Assembly (NCBI GenBank): GCA_036925085.1
Contig: JAUPFP010000018.1
Coordinates: 3,109,885 to 3,173,884 of the forward strand
DNA from: Brachycybe producta
Taxonomy: Eukaryota > Arthropoda > Diplopoda > Playtdesmida > Andrognathidae
Length of the DNA: 64,000 nt
Direction of reading: 5' to 3'
The translations under genes and the position numbers were made by a program. This document shows positions 22,748 to 33,719 of this stretch, piece by piece; position 1 is the stretch's first letter, and each line of letters starts with the position of its first letter. Under the pieces are notes generated by a model. That model ran no database searches. It was not told where the DNA came from and saw only the letters and a program-made list of their open reading frames with translations.

Positions 22748-23024
22748 CATTTGCCCTAAACCATTTTTTTGTTCTCTCCTTTCATACGGCTTATGTGCAC
22801 TACTGATTAGGGTAAATATCCCTTTAGGGCAAATGTCCCTTTAGGTTAAATGATTTTAGGGCAAATGTCCCTTTGGGGCAAATGATTTTAGGGCAAGTGT
22901 CTTTAGGATAAATGTCCCTTTAGGGCAAATGATTTTAAAGCAATTGTCCAATTAGGACAAATGTCCCTTTAGGGCAAATGGTTTTAAAGCAAGTGTCCGA
23001 TTAGGGCAAGTTTCCCACACCCTA
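22748..23024 (-). mobile_element. Satellite-bearing repeat N, copy 2 (inverted)
   Basis: Reverse-complement counterpart of 13803-14066. It has TTTGTTCTCTCCTTTCATAC and CACTACTGATTAGGG, then about eight degenerate units of CCCTTTAGGGCAAATG(ATTTT), ending CCCACACCC. The array is longer than in copy 1, so unit number changed after dispersal. Confidence 0.7.
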
Positions 23025-24414
23025 TATAAGGGGTGCTCAAACTTCCTGAGAAGTAAGTGGTCGGTCAGTGACACTTAGAACAGTGTACATCGAAGAAATT
23101 TTGTGGATCACCAAATAAAAAAAGTCACTGACACAAGCCAATTCTTCAAACCGTTGAGAGACCATGAATGAATTTTATTCAATTCAATGAAATCATTTGA
23201 AAAGTGTCTCCAATAAAGAAGAACCCAGGGTCAAGTTCAATGAGGGAGGTGGAAGGTGAAGAAGAATACTAAACGGGTCCTGGCATGTCTGGAATGTTAT
23301 GGGAGCACACAACCACCCCATGTGTCCTCTCCACAAAGTGGATAATGAAAATGACAGCTGCTGTAGCTCTAAAAAAAACCGGGAACTCCTGATTGAGTTG
23401 TCTATTTTCTCTATCTTATAGAAGGGATAGGGGTTTTGTAAACCCCCTTCTTTACAAATACATTTCAGTCTATATAAGCATAGAATTCGAACTGGTTTTA
23501 AAATAATTCTCCCCCAGTCTTTTTATTTATTTATTTTTTTTACAAAAGACTTCATTCAAGTCGGAAGATTGTTATGTTGGTGGGATCTGTGGACAACCGC
23601 GTCCAACTGGACTTAAAAAGAAAGGGCTTTAGAAATGTTCACCAAGCAGTAGCAGCACATCATCGTCACGACTAAATCTCAGCCTTTTTTTTTTCAAAAG
23701 ATCCCTCCCTTACCCCTACAGTAACCAAAAAAAAAACTAATAAAAAAGCAACAGAGAGTAGAGACACGACACGACCCACCCCCCTCCTTTCTCCGCCCAA
23801 ATTGAATAGCAGACGAGTGTCCCCAATGAGTCCAAAAACTCCAAACACAATTGACAACCTTTATTTTTTTTTTTAAAAACTGTAAACTTCTTCCAACTCC
23901 ACCCCATGGGCCACAGGCCCACACACTTGCATAGTCTAATCTTTAACATTGTCAACCTAAAACCAATTCTACCTACCCCCCCCCCCCCACACACACACAT
24001 ATTTAAGAATACAAAAGGTGATAAATTGTTGAGAGAGAAAAAAAGTGTTTGTGACAGTAATTCATGAATGAATTCTTTCAATTTTTGGGGTAAAGTATCA
24101 TCATATTTCATGTAGGCCTATTCACACTTTAAAACCTGAAAACAAATGTGAAGAATTGTTTTTTTTTTAAAGCTCAGGTAGGTTTTCAGCAAAATAGAAA
24201 ATATGCAATTCTGAAATAAATGTAGTTGTTTTTTTTTCGAAATGTTTTATGGCAATACTAAAAAAAAAGGCAAGTTTAATATATTGGTGATTGAGGTGAA
24301 GGACATACAGTAAGCGTCATTTTTAAAATGATTGTGACAATAATAACAAATATCGTTGTTAAATAAGTGACAATTTAAAACTAATCGGTGGCATTTGATA
24401 ACAAATTATGCTTA
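23025..24414. other. Intronic DNA with a hAT-like terminus scrap
   Basis: GGGGTGCTCAAACTTCC at about 23036 resembles a hAT left end, with no partner found. Poly-C at 23977-23989. Long GT-rich and CT-rich frames on the minus strand are low complexity. Confidence 0.4.
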
Positions 24415-24655
24415 AACTTCATTCACACGACGTCGAGCGACCTACCTACCTCCAGGTCGCAAACGGTTCAAGTCGCTACCCAACAACCAATCAGAGACCA
24501 GATTTTTTTTTGCATATGGCGTCTTTGACGCCATGTTTTATGATATTACACACCATGAAGACAATCCCAAAGTGACTTGCGACTTGCTACTTAAAGTCGC
24601 TATGCTAGTCACTAGTCGCAGATGCTACGCTCAAGGTAGCAGGTATGAAGTTCCA
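24415..24655. mobile_element. Degenerate inverted-terminus element (tentative)
   Basis: AACTTCATTCACACGACG on the left and the inverse of AACTTCATACCTGC on the right enclose GTCGC/GCGAC-rich sequence. Resembles the ATTCACAC-type MITEs elsewhere here. The boundaries are poor. Confidence 0.35.
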
Positions 24656-24677
24656 GCTTTAGCTGGAACTTTTTCCA

Positions 24678-24801
24678 GTTGTCAACTAGAGTTCTAGCCT
24701 CTAACAAGTGTTTTTAATTAAAAAAACCTTAATTGTTGGTTGATATAAACTGGGATTGTTGAGAAACATTTGCTTGATATTGCATAAAGATCCGAGCTTT
24801 A
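24678..24801. mobile_element. Half copy of the 11-kb hAT-like element
   Basis: GTTGTCAACTAGAGTTCT, TAGCCTCTAACAAGTG, TTGAGAAACATTTGCTTGAT and a terminal CATAAAGATCCGAGCTTTA match the reverse complement of the left half of 11054-11987. The other half is absent. Confidence 0.7.
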
Positions 24802-25211
24802 ACTATTACTAAAAAATCCTCAAAAACCAATGTAAAAGTAACTAACTAGTTGTTCTCAAAGACAGCCTTAATAATAATACATAAGTTATTTATGTCATAT
24901 ATTCCATTAAGTTGTACTACCATTGTTAAAAGCGAGCCATGTTGGGCAAACAGTTAATTGCCTAAGAACAAACACAGGCTGGGATATGGGGCCATACTAT
25001 TTAAATATAGGTCTTACGCAAAGTGCTGCATGTGACTGTGGTCTGGTTCAGCCAATGGAGCAGTTACTTTAATGTGCTCCGGCTCTCATCACATGTACCG
25101 AGATAGATTTGGAAGAGCCTCGTGAAGCCGGGCTAGCTTGTGCCAGCTTTTCAAAGGACAAGATCTAACAAGGAACTAACAACAAAAAATAAGACAGAAA
25201 TTTGAGTGACA
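24802..25211. other. Intronic DNA, no feature
   Basis: Nothing recognised. Confidence 0.5.
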
Positions 25212-25214
25212 TTA

Positions 25215-26159
25215 GGCCGGGTGCAAATTAGAGAACTAAGTGAGCGAGCAACCAGCAACCAAATCATGATCACGTGACGAGAAAGTTGTCGCTGGCACAC
25301 AATAGTTGCTTGTTGCCTCTGCTCACCACATACTGAGCATAGGCAACATCCACTTACTACTGTTGCCAAATACTAATTTAGTTGCTTGCAAATGCAGTGG
25401 TGGCGAGAAGTGTAGTGTCACCAGCAACTGTTGCTGGTTACAAGCTTGCATTGTTGTGTAACACCCACTAACTCACGATCCCACCAAAACCATAGCCTGG
25501 GGGTAAACAACTCCTGCTTGTCCCTCCCTCCCTCTCTGATACCATACTTCTGACTCATATCAAAGTGGCGGATTGATACTCTTAGGACCATGGTCACTTG
25601 GACCTGGTTACACCTCGTAGGTGTACACAGGTCCAAGGTATAAAAGGACCATGTTCCTCTTTGTCCGTTGTCCTTGCTTGCTCAACTTTTGTATTACGTT
25701 GGATTTCTATATCCGTACCACATCATGGGCCCAATATATGAAACAATTCATTCTTGTAACCTGAGTTTCTGTACAAGAATGAATAAAGTGTTTATAATGA
25801 GAAACTGCATTAACTATTTGTCTGGAAACTAATCTTTCTCTAGACAAGCTGGAGACACCACAAGGCAAGGAGACATACAGATCCTGGAGGAGCTACAACA
25901 TTTTCTGGTAACAAATGAAGATAAGATGTACATCAGTGACGACCAGGAGCAATGGTCACCATCCTTCTGCGAAGACTACACCCCTGCACAGAAGGATGAT
26001 CACAATCAATCACCATCCGACTTTCTGTAGCTCGAATCTTCTTTGTGCGGTCACCACGCGATCAGGAGAAGAAACGAGCTATAGAAAACATCATCATAAG
26101 TTGGTAAAAATTATAAGGTCGTCGCCAAAAGCTCACAGTTGCCTAATTTGCACCTGGCC
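25215..26159. mobile_element. TTA-flanked element with LTR-like insert
   Basis: Ends GGCCGGGTGCAAATTAG and inverse GGCCAGGTGCAAATTAGG, flanked by TTA at 25212-25214 and 26160-26162. The target is the same as for family B. The left part has repeated AGCAACCAGCAACC/TTGCTGGT motifs. The middle appears to be an insertion (25452-25900). Confidence 0.75.
25452..25900 (+). mobile_element. Candidate LTR (solo or truncated retroelement)
   Basis: TGTTGTGTAACACCC at the left and GGAGCTACAACA at the right give TGTTG...CAACA ends. A TATAAAAGG box lies near 25639 and AATAAA near 25784, in the order expected of an LTR. The sequence after the right end (TTTTCTGGTAACAAATG) could be a primer-binding region, but no target duplication is visible (TGCAT versus TTTTC). 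No gag or pol is seen. Confidence 0.4.
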
Positions 26160-26162
26160 TTA

Positions 26163-26872
26163 AGGTATTCAGATTTTTAGTAAAATACTGCATCTGCATT
26201 TTGTGTCGGTATGCTTGAATACTAGCTGTGAAATGTTCATCTCGGTGCCAAAAAAAAATTGGCCGTGAGTTCCAAATCAACAAACTCAATAACAAGAGTC
26301 CAACAACAATTAATTGTCGGCCATCTTGTCGTGAACCCCCACCCCCCAACAGCCTCCTTACATCTCTTCTCACTGTGGCCACCCAACTATTGATTTTATA
26401 AACAGGATTCACATTCCTCTCTCCACACCAACTATCTAGGCTCAATGACCAAAATACCGGTGGGTCCAAGTGATTATAACAACTAAAATGACTGTGTGAA
26501 AAAAAAATATTTCAAAAGTTTTAAAAAAAAATGTACAAGCAGAAAACTAATGATCAACGATAAGAATTCATGTTTTCTGACGAAAATTCCATCTTTATGT
26601 CAATATACTATAATAACACCATATATGGATGGTCATCATGGCGTTCTCATCTTTTTTTTCTAAATAAAAAAACAGGTTCACACTTGAACAAATGTTACTA
26701 CAGGTGGGGGATTTGGATAGATAGAAAGAATAAGCAAGTCACAATTTTTCAATGATGTCAAATTGAAGAATTTTTATTTGCAAGAATGATAATAAAAAAT
26801 AAGAAAACTTCAATTGTGGACGTGATAAGAAACGAGAAAGAAAAAATATAACCAGACTCACAATATGGAGCC
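26163..26872. other. Intronic DNA with an unconfirmed minus-strand open frame
   Basis: The minus strand from 26469 downward is open for over 100 codons and includes a hydrophobic stretch (LIVVGLLLLSLLIW). It runs into the TTA-flanked element and matches nothing I know. Probably fortuitous. Confidence 0.3.
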
Positions 26873-26905
26873 CTGCAGAGGACTTTTGCAAATTTTTTTT
26901 GAATC

Positions 26906-26993
26906 TCGCCATGTCGACTTTTTCCAGAATTCTCGCCATGTCGACTTTTTCCAGAATTCTCGCCATGTCGACTTTTAATCTCTTTCTTTTTGT
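26906..26993. repeat. 27-bp tandem repeat
   Basis: Three units with CTCGCCATGTCGACTTTT, near-identical, just inside the left end of the TA-flanked element. Diverged inverted units lie at 28022-28097. Confidence 0.85.
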
Positions 26994-27114
26994 AATATTT
27001 TTACACCAATAGATGTCAACTTATTATTTATTTTGCCATGTTAATTATGCCATGTTGCGTGCACCATATTCTAATAATTAAATTATTGCAAGTGCCCCTC
27101 TTTTGTAGCAGCAA

Positions 27115-27958
27115 CAGGGAGGCTGATTTTTTTTTAATCAAATAAATCGATTTATTTCATTTAAATCAGATTTTTTATCAGATTTTTTCAGATTTTTATG
27201 ATGATGTTTGCAAAAATGAGTAACAATAACATTGTTAATTGTTAAGTTGTTAGTAAAATAATTGCAAAATACGAAAAAAATGTTAAAAAAACGTTCAAAT
27301 TTGAAAATAATAAGTTTCAAGCACTTTTAATTTAACATTCTGAACATAAACACGAGCTGCAGCCTTTTCAGTTCAAAAAGCAAATCAGTGCCTCAGAGGT
27401 TAAGTCACTGGGTTGTCACTTATTTTTTTTTAAAAAAAAAAACACGATTTTACATCTTCTTAAGATGTAAAATTTGTGTTTTTAAACAGCTTGTCAAGTT
27501 CCATCAGCGGTAAACAGTGGTAAGTCCACAGTTTTACACATTGGCTGCTGCTAGATGGTGGTATACCACATTAAGTCCTATTCCTTCAATGAAGAGAAAA
27601 ACTTTCAAAATGTAAAATTCACTGTAAAATTTAGGTTTGGTGACTTAAAACGGTTTACCTATGAGGTTCTTAAATAGATTACTATTACTATTTATATCTA
27701 CAGTATTTGTCCCTGATTTCCACCAGTCAATTGGGGGATACTTCCTCAAGCATATCTTCCGAAAAAATAACGCATTAATGAAAGGACTACCACCGGACTT
27801 TATTTTAAAAACATAGAAAAAAATGCTGGGAATTGTTTTATTTTTATTGTATAATTTTAATGTTTAAATAAATGTGAATTTTTTTTAAAAATTTTATTTA
27901 AAAAACAACATTTGATTTATTTAAAAAAAATCATTTGATTTAAATCACTGCCACCCTG
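27115..27958. mobile_element. hAT-like element rich in ATTTAAATC, nested
   Basis: Ends CAGGGAGGCTGATTTTTTTT and inverse CAGGGTGGCAGTGATTTAAA, a hAT-type start. Subterminal ATTTAAATCA tracts on both sides. An internal hairpin (TTTTACATCTT/AAGATGTAAAA) sits near 27450-27475. The 8-bp flanks do not match. It splits the element at 26876-28129. Related ATTTAAATC scraps occur near 37050, 41200 and 46190-46300. Confidence 0.6.
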
Positions 27959-28131
27959 AGTATATGGTAAGTAACTACAAATAGAGTATATGGTAATTAA
28001 CATGGCCGAATAAAAGATTAAAAGTCGACATGTCGAGATTCTGGAAAATGTCAAAATGTGGAAATTCTGAGAACAAGTCGACATGTCAAGATTTTAAAAA
28101 AAATCTCACATGTCCTTTACAGGGCTCCGTA

Positions 28132-29058
28132 CACCCACAAGAGGACAGAAAAAATAAGAGATTATATTATATATATATGTCTATAGATTTTAAAAGAATC
28201 CACCTTTCTCTATCCTCTAATGTTGTATAATATTACATTGAGTGAGGATTACGACCTTTATTTAAAACAAGGTGGCAAGATAGCAATCTCCCCATTCTCT
28301 CTTCTTCTTCTTCTGCCAAGTATAATGTATGCATGCCGTGAGTGAGACTAATAAAGAAAAAAGCCGACATTCCATTGCGTTGGCAACATGAAAATTCTCC
28401 ATTCAGTAAGCTGACCAGCCACATATGTACATAAATAAACAAGACACTTGGGCTTTTTTTTATTATTATTATTCTCACTATATACACACACCCGTCACTA
28501 TCACTCTCTCTAGAAAGAAAAATACACTTTTGTTTGTTCGTTCTATTTCAAATCTCATGTCAACAGTGATTAAAAACATTTAAGAATCTTGTCTCCAGAA
28601 ATTCTTTGGCAAGAAAATCATCAGCCCTTCTTGACATGGGTGGGTGGGGGCTCAAGAAAATTCCATCGGTGTTCAACTTCAAACTTTTACATTCTTCTTT
28701 TTTTTTTTTTTTTTTTTTTTTTACATAATTTCTGCGTTTTTGAAAAGAACTTGAGCAACAAATGTTTTGGAAACTTAGATGAGTCACAACATTACAGCAT
28801 CATTTACAGGTGTTTTCGGCAGAAATGGCAATTTGAAAAAATATGAATTCCGATTTCAATATATATTTTTAAATTTCTGTAATACCGATTCAAATTATAC
28901 TTTTTTTCCGAATTTTTCGAATACCAATTTCGATTCTAATACCAAAAAAAATACGGATTAAACTCAAATTCTAATCCCCACCTCTATCGCTAATATAATA
29001 TTTTAAACTAGCGGCTAGTTTAAAATGTGGCACTGCCGTATCTATGACTTATATAACC
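28132..29058. other. Intronic DNA with a hAT terminus scrap
   Basis: (TA)n near 28166-28178 and poly-T at about 28698-28722. A right hAT-like end ATTCTAATCCCCACCTCTA terminates near 28986, its partner not found. Confidence 0.45.
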
Positions 29059-29305
29059 TAGTGTTGTAAAAAAAAACGTGTTTTTTTTTCTTGACGTTTT
29101 TTACAAAAAAAAACATGTTTTTTTTAAACGTTTTTTTTTATTTTTCTTATTTTCTATTTCCCAACCCTTAATAGTGTTGAAAATGAACGAACGTGTTTTG
29201 TTACTATTTTTTTTTTAAAGTTTTTATTTTAAAAAAAAATATTTTTCAGATTTCCTATCCTATAGTGAAGGTAATTAAAATGGCTTTAATTCACAAATCT
29301 TATAT
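29059..29305 (+). mobile_element. TAGTGTTG-ended element AC, copy 1
   Basis: Starts TAGTGTTGTAAAAAAAAACG (hAT-like TIR). It shares TCTATTTCCCAACCC, AATGAACGAACGTGTTTTG and CCTATAGTGAAGG with the inverse of 55932-56477. It preserves the empty site for the family H insertion in that copy. Confidence 0.6.
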
Positions 29306-29432
29306 CAGGATTCACTACAAACCTACCTAAAGAAAGGCTTTTTTTTTTGCATTTCCTCCCCCCCCCCAGCTTTTTTGTTAAAATAAAACATGATTTTTGA
29401 TTCATGATTTATTGGAGATTGACGATTTTTTT

Positions 29433-29740
29433 TAGAGGTGGGACGAATCCTAAATTTTCTAGAATCCCAATCCTAAAAGATTTCGAATCCCTCATTTAAG
29501 AATCCTATATTATTCATTAAAAAAATACAATAAATAAAATAATATTAAATATTAAATTATTAATAATAAAAAACAAGTGTGGCTTCACTCAGGGTCATCA
29601 CAAGGTGATATTTGGTGATCCGGGTTGCAACAATCGCCGGGGTTTTTTTTTAGTTAGTTAGTTTTCGTTTTGTTAGTTTTACCAAAGTTTCTAACAGTTT
29701 TTTTTTAAGGTTAGGAGAGGATTCGAATGGCGCATCCCTA
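29433..29740. mobile_element. hAT-like fold-back, deleted copy of the 3.5-kb family
   Basis: Starts TAGAGGTGGGACGAATCC and ends GGATTCGAATGGCGCATCCC plus TA. The left long arm is missing. The right arm keeps GATCCGGGTTGCAACAATCG. Both flanks are T-runs, compatible with an 8-bp TSD but not diagnostic. Confidence 0.65.
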
Positions 29741-30101
29741 TTTTTTTTTCTTGGCTCAACTTGGGACGAGAGAAAAAAAACGAAAACTAAGAAATTGAAA
29801 TAAACATCATTTCAGAAACACTTTCAAATGTCTACTTAATATTGATTCTAAAATTTCTGAATGATCCGAATTGCATTTCATAAATAAATATGTGAAGATT
29901 TAACAACAGCTGCAATTTAAGAGACATGTGCCAATAGAAGGGGGATATGTCTACCATAATAATCGTGAGGGGGATTTCCATTGCGCCCTATACAAATACA
30001 AACGGCGAGACAACATACAGGGAGGGCCACAAGTCACCATACCCCTAGTGACTTGGAATATCACCTGGTGACAAATAAGTGTTTTGCAAACAGTTGGTAG
30101 C
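29741..30101. other. Intronic DNA, no feature
   Basis: Nothing recognised apart from a GTCACC/GGTGAC-rich patch at 30033-30072. Confidence 0.45.
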
Positions 30102-30285
30102 GCAGGCATTTAGAAATCGGGACAAACACAAGTTGGCTCCTCCCTTTTTATGATGACCGGCAACTTCTAATTGGTTTGTTGTGTGGTTCGACGTTGACGT
30201 CAGACTACATAACCAACCAATTAGAAGTTGCGTTCGTTATAAGGGCGGAGCCAACTTCTGTTCATCCCGTTTTCTAATTGCCTGT
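30102..30285 (+). mobile_element. 9-bp-TSD MITE family A, copy 3 (internal deletion)
   Basis: Ends CAGGCATTTAGAAATCGGG and inverse CAGGCAATTAGAAAACGGG, so the two termini are of different subtypes. The central GAAAAGGGCGGAGCATGT block is deleted. The flanks show no TSD. The right flank CATTTTGGCAAGTTG is the same as that of copy 8 at 46885. Confidence 0.85.
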
Positions 30286-30308
30286 CATTTTGGCAAGTTG
30301 CCAACAGG

Positions 30309-30384
30309 GCAGGCATTTAGAAATCGGGAACAACTTCAGTTGGCTCCGCCCTTGTTGTGTTCGTCCCGATTTCTAAATGCCTGT
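30309..30384. mobile_element. MITE family A, minimal 76-bp copy
   Basis: GCAGGCATTTAGAAATCGGG plus GTTGGCTCCGCCC joined directly to TGTGTTCGTCCCGATTTC and ATGCCTGT. Almost only the two termini remain, an extreme internal deletion. It lies 23 bp from copy 3. Confidence 0.85.
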
Positions 30385-30394
30385 GTTGGACGCT

Positions 30395-30496
30395 CGTGGC
30401 AATGAAAAATAAATACCGCAATACGAGTAATTTTTCGATTGAAGAACACTTAGTTGCGAGTGTTTGGATCCACGAAAGACCGCACACTGTGCCGAC
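30395..30496 (+). pseudogene. Unidentified coding-like remnant hosting a 9-bp-TSD element
   Basis: A plus-strand frame reads NFSIEEHLVASVWIHERPHT and ends at a stop near 30498. Beyond the inserted element at 30511-30670 a frame resumes (CYVKCCKEPEAVSN...). The composition is protein-like and could be a decayed transposase or host exon, but I do not recognise it. Confidence 0.2.
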
Positions 30497-30510
30497 ATAA
30501 CACCAGCGAT

Positions 30511-30670
30511 TAAGCTTGCCACCCGTCCTCCTTTGTGGAGGAAAGTCCTCCATTCGGAAGAAATGTCCTCCGTCCTCCACGAAGGCAAAACTGTCCTCCA
30601 CACAATACATTTTATAAAAACATGTTTTATTTTTTCCTGTCCTCCACAAAGGAGGACGGGTGGCAAGCCT
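30511..30670. mobile_element. 160-bp MITE with 9-bp TSD (GTCCTCC-rich)
   Basis: Inverted ends share GCTTGCCACCCGTCCTCC and continue CTTTGTGGAGGA (about 29 bp). ACCAGCGAT is repeated exactly at 30502-30510 and 30671-30679. The interior repeats GTCCTCC. The 9-bp TSD suggests a Mutator-like source, and the termini are unrelated to family A. Confidence 0.9.
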
Positions 30671-30679
30671 ACCAGCGAT

Positions 30680-31255
30680 GTTACGTAAAATGTTGCAAAG
30701 AACCTGAAGCCGTATCCAACTCTGCAGAGACAACGATGAAGCTCACACAGACCCATTAGATTCCTAGGTAAGTATGGAGGTATTTTGACTCATGGCCCAT
30801 GCCCTGTACATGCAATATTAAAGGCTCGCGAGCCAAACCATGAGGTGTGGCATGAAATTCCACATTTTTTTTTTTATTTATGAGAGAGAATATCAGGTCA
30901 AAGGTAGAAGAATTTATTTACTGTTTGTTGGCAGTAAATTCTTTATGAATATCAAAAAAAAAAAACCTTGTTGGTATTCCCGGTCCAAAGTTTTTGGCCA
31001 GAGAATCCCACAGGAAGTGCCAACCTCCAGCTGAGAACATTCCTATTAATTACTCAACTTATATGTGTGTACACCTCTACACTTTTTATAAATATAAACC
31101 ACGTGCAAAACTTTCTCACGATATACACCTTAAAAATTAGCTAAAATAATACGTCTATTTTAAAGGTGGCAGTTTGTCAACAACAAAAAAATGTTCTCTG
31201 AATTGCAAGATCTTCGTGTGGATTATGTCTGATTTTAAGTTCGAAGTCCTACACC
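30680..31255. other. Intronic DNA, no gene
   Basis: The tail of the coding-like remnant reaches about 30759. The rest is unremarkable. Confidence 0.4.
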
Positions 31256-31850
31256 AGCTACACCGAAAAATCTCCGCAAAGAGCGGTAGCATCGTTTTTC
31301 TATTGCCTATATGCGTTAAAGAAAAAATGTTAATTTTTAAAATACACAGTCGCGGCAATATGTTTATTTTTCATTTGTAAAGTTGATTGGGTAAATAGAA
31401 TGACAAAATATTGTTGAGTGCGCGGTTATATTTTTAAAAAACTATTTCAAAATCACGAATTTCTAACTTTTTAAGTTAAACTCCATTGAGTACGCGCTCG
31501 TAAGCAAAAAAAAAAAACATCCATTAAAATTGCTCGTAAAAATAATTTTAAATAACCACACTTAAACTACAGTGAAGTCAACACATTGGCGGACGTGCTG
31601 ATTTTTTTTTTTCTGATTTTTTAAAATTATTTTGACGCATTTTTTTACGAGCATTTTAATGAATGTTGTATACGAACGCGTACTCAATGGAGTTTAAAAT
31701 AAGAGTCAGAAATTCGCGATTTTGAAATAGTTTTTAAAAATATAACCACACTTACCAATGCCTTTTGTCATCATTCTATCACTCGTTCAGCATATATATT
31801 TAAGGTGTACAATTGCATTTTGAAAACTTCATATTGGACAACTTTAAATA
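31256..31850. mobile_element. TTAA fold-back family, copy 5 (both ends lost)
   Basis: Begins near CACCGAAAAATCTCCGCAAA without the outer TTAA terminus. Both arms and the loop are present. It breaks off at TTGGACAACTTTAAATA, missing the last ~120 bp of the right arm. Confidence 0.8.
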
Positions 31851-32796
31851 GTGTTGCTAATGTAAATACCGGCTTTACAGTCAGGAAAACAATATATGTC
31901 ACCGAAATCCAACTATATAAAAAAAGTTAACTTTCTAAAGTAATTGTGGTGAAACTGTGGACACATCAATGAGACGCCCACCCACCTAATTATAGGCATA
32001 TTAAACTAAAAGCTTGCCTAATAGCAACAAACAACAACCCATAATCACATCCACCCACCCACCTGCCTACCTGGGAGTATTCTTGTACCTAAACCATTTT
32101 TTTTTATTTGACAAACCATATTTTAAACAACTTTAAAATAACATTATAAAAATAAAATTAAACGTGGCCAAAAATATATATATATATATATATACAAAAA
32201 AATCGAGACAATGGGCGTCGTCCCCACTTTGGTAAACTTAACTACCATCCTTCAGAAGAAGAAAAGAATTCTTTTGAAGTCAAGAGGGGTTAGAGCACAA
32301 AATTAAAACCAAAAAAAAAATGTCTTGCAATTGGTAAATTGTCTGTACAGCAGCCGCCCAAGAGCAAAATTCATCTGCGCGAGAGCTCAAAAAACAAAAA
32401 AAAAAAAAAAAAAAGCTGACCATGACCTTTAAAGCCAAACTCATTAATCCTCAGTCAATTTTATAGATGCATTTTATTATAATCTTCGAAAATTTATGAA
32501 CCATTTCAGAAGTAATCAAACAACGGAAATCGCCCAAAAAAAAAAAGGATTAATTATGGAGCCACAAAACATGTATAAGTTTTTTTTTTTTAAAAAATCG
32601 TTTAGTAATTTCCTGTGCACTTTTTTTTAGAAAACACATTCAACGTGAAGATCATAAAATATATTATTTTTTTAAGCTAATATTGTAGAAGTAAGACTAG
32701 TAGGCCCTATTTCATGCAAACCAAGATGTTTGCTTTTTGGGTCGAGGTGGATTTCATTCAAATCAACGGGATTAAAGTCAATTGATGTTTTACATT
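31851..32796. other. Intronic DNA with (TA)n
   Basis: (AT)n at about 32173-32194 and long poly-A near 32395-32413. No gene. Confidence 0.5.
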
Positions 32797-33117
32797 AAAA
32801 ATCGCGAATTTTCTAACTATTATGTTAAACTCCATTGAGTAAGGAAGAGTTAGAAATTCGCGATTTTCAAATAGATTTTAAAAATAGAACCGCACTTAAC
32901 AATTTTTTTTGTCATTCTATCACTTGATCAGCATAATATTTAAGGTGCACACATTGCACTTTGAAAACTTAATATTGGACAACTTTAAATATGAAAAAGA
33001 AACATATTGCCGCCACTGGCGTATTTTAAAAATTAACGTTCTTTAACATTGGGTCTATGGGTTCAACTTGAGAACAACGATGCTAGCACTCTTTGCGGAG
33101 ATTTCTTCAAAGTAATT
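32797..33117. mobile_element. TTAA fold-back family, copy 6 (mostly right arm)
   Basis: A short left-arm piece (AAAATCGCGAATTTTCTAAC..CTCCATTGAGTA) is joined to the right arm (GAGTTAGAAATTCGCGATTT) without the loop. The arm then runs to CTTTGCGGAGATTTCTTCAAA. Outer terminus lost. Confidence 0.8.
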
Positions 33118-33716
33118 TTAAAATACAGCTGAAATTAAATTTTTTATGGGAAATCTTTATAAAACAGAAGCTAGTTTCGAAGACTAAACGGGGCCACACT
33201 CTTTCCTTAATTACAAGCCAACCTGTTAATTCATCTACGGAGCTTACGTACTTTTCTGCGCTATTGTATAATATACGACAATATTTGAGTCGTGTGACCC
33301 CGAGCTTACTTTCTGACCCCCCCCCCCCCCCCCCCCCCTCCTCCTCCTCCTCCAATACTCTATCAATGTAACAAACCTTTTCGTATGAAAAGAAACGATT
33401 CCTTAAGCAGATGACTAATAGGTTTTTATCTTTAAAAAAAAAATCTACAATTAAATTTAATTTAATCAGCAAATAAGAAAAAGTTTTTGTTTTTTTCAAA
33501 AACCATTTTGAAGGAGTGAACCAACAACAACAACAACAACAAAAAAAAACGAATTCAAATTCCAGACTACAAATAAAGTACACACCAGTTACTCAGCACT
33601 TAAATTTTTTCTCTCCTACATACTGTATACACCCCAACAATAAAAAATATATAGAAAGCTTCACCCATCCATAACCCACAACCAGATGATATATTAAAAT
33701 ACATTACACAAAAATC
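33118..33716. other. Intronic DNA with long poly-C/CTC tract
   Basis: C-run followed by CTC repeats at about 33318-33353. The open frames crossing it are low complexity. Confidence 0.5.
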
Positions 33717-33719
33717 TAA

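Larger units (their letters stand above)
26876..28129. mobile_element. TA-flanked satellite-bearing element, copy 2
   Basis: Ends TGGAGCCCTGCAGAGGAC and inverse CGGAGCCCTGTAAAGGACAT, flanked by TA at 26874-26875 and 28130-28131. The left interior carries three units of TCTCGCCATGTCGACTTTTT plus CCAGAAT (27 bp). The right interior has inverted, more diverged units (AAGTCGACATGTCGAGATTC). The centre is occupied by a second element at 27115-27958. Termini are shared with 56787-57820, whose satellite is unrelated. Confidence 0.75.

Noticed and set aside
26143-26469. Minus-strand 108-codon frame with a hydrophobic segment
   Set aside because: It runs into a transposon end and has no family resemblance. 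Expected occasionally in this GC-richer patch.
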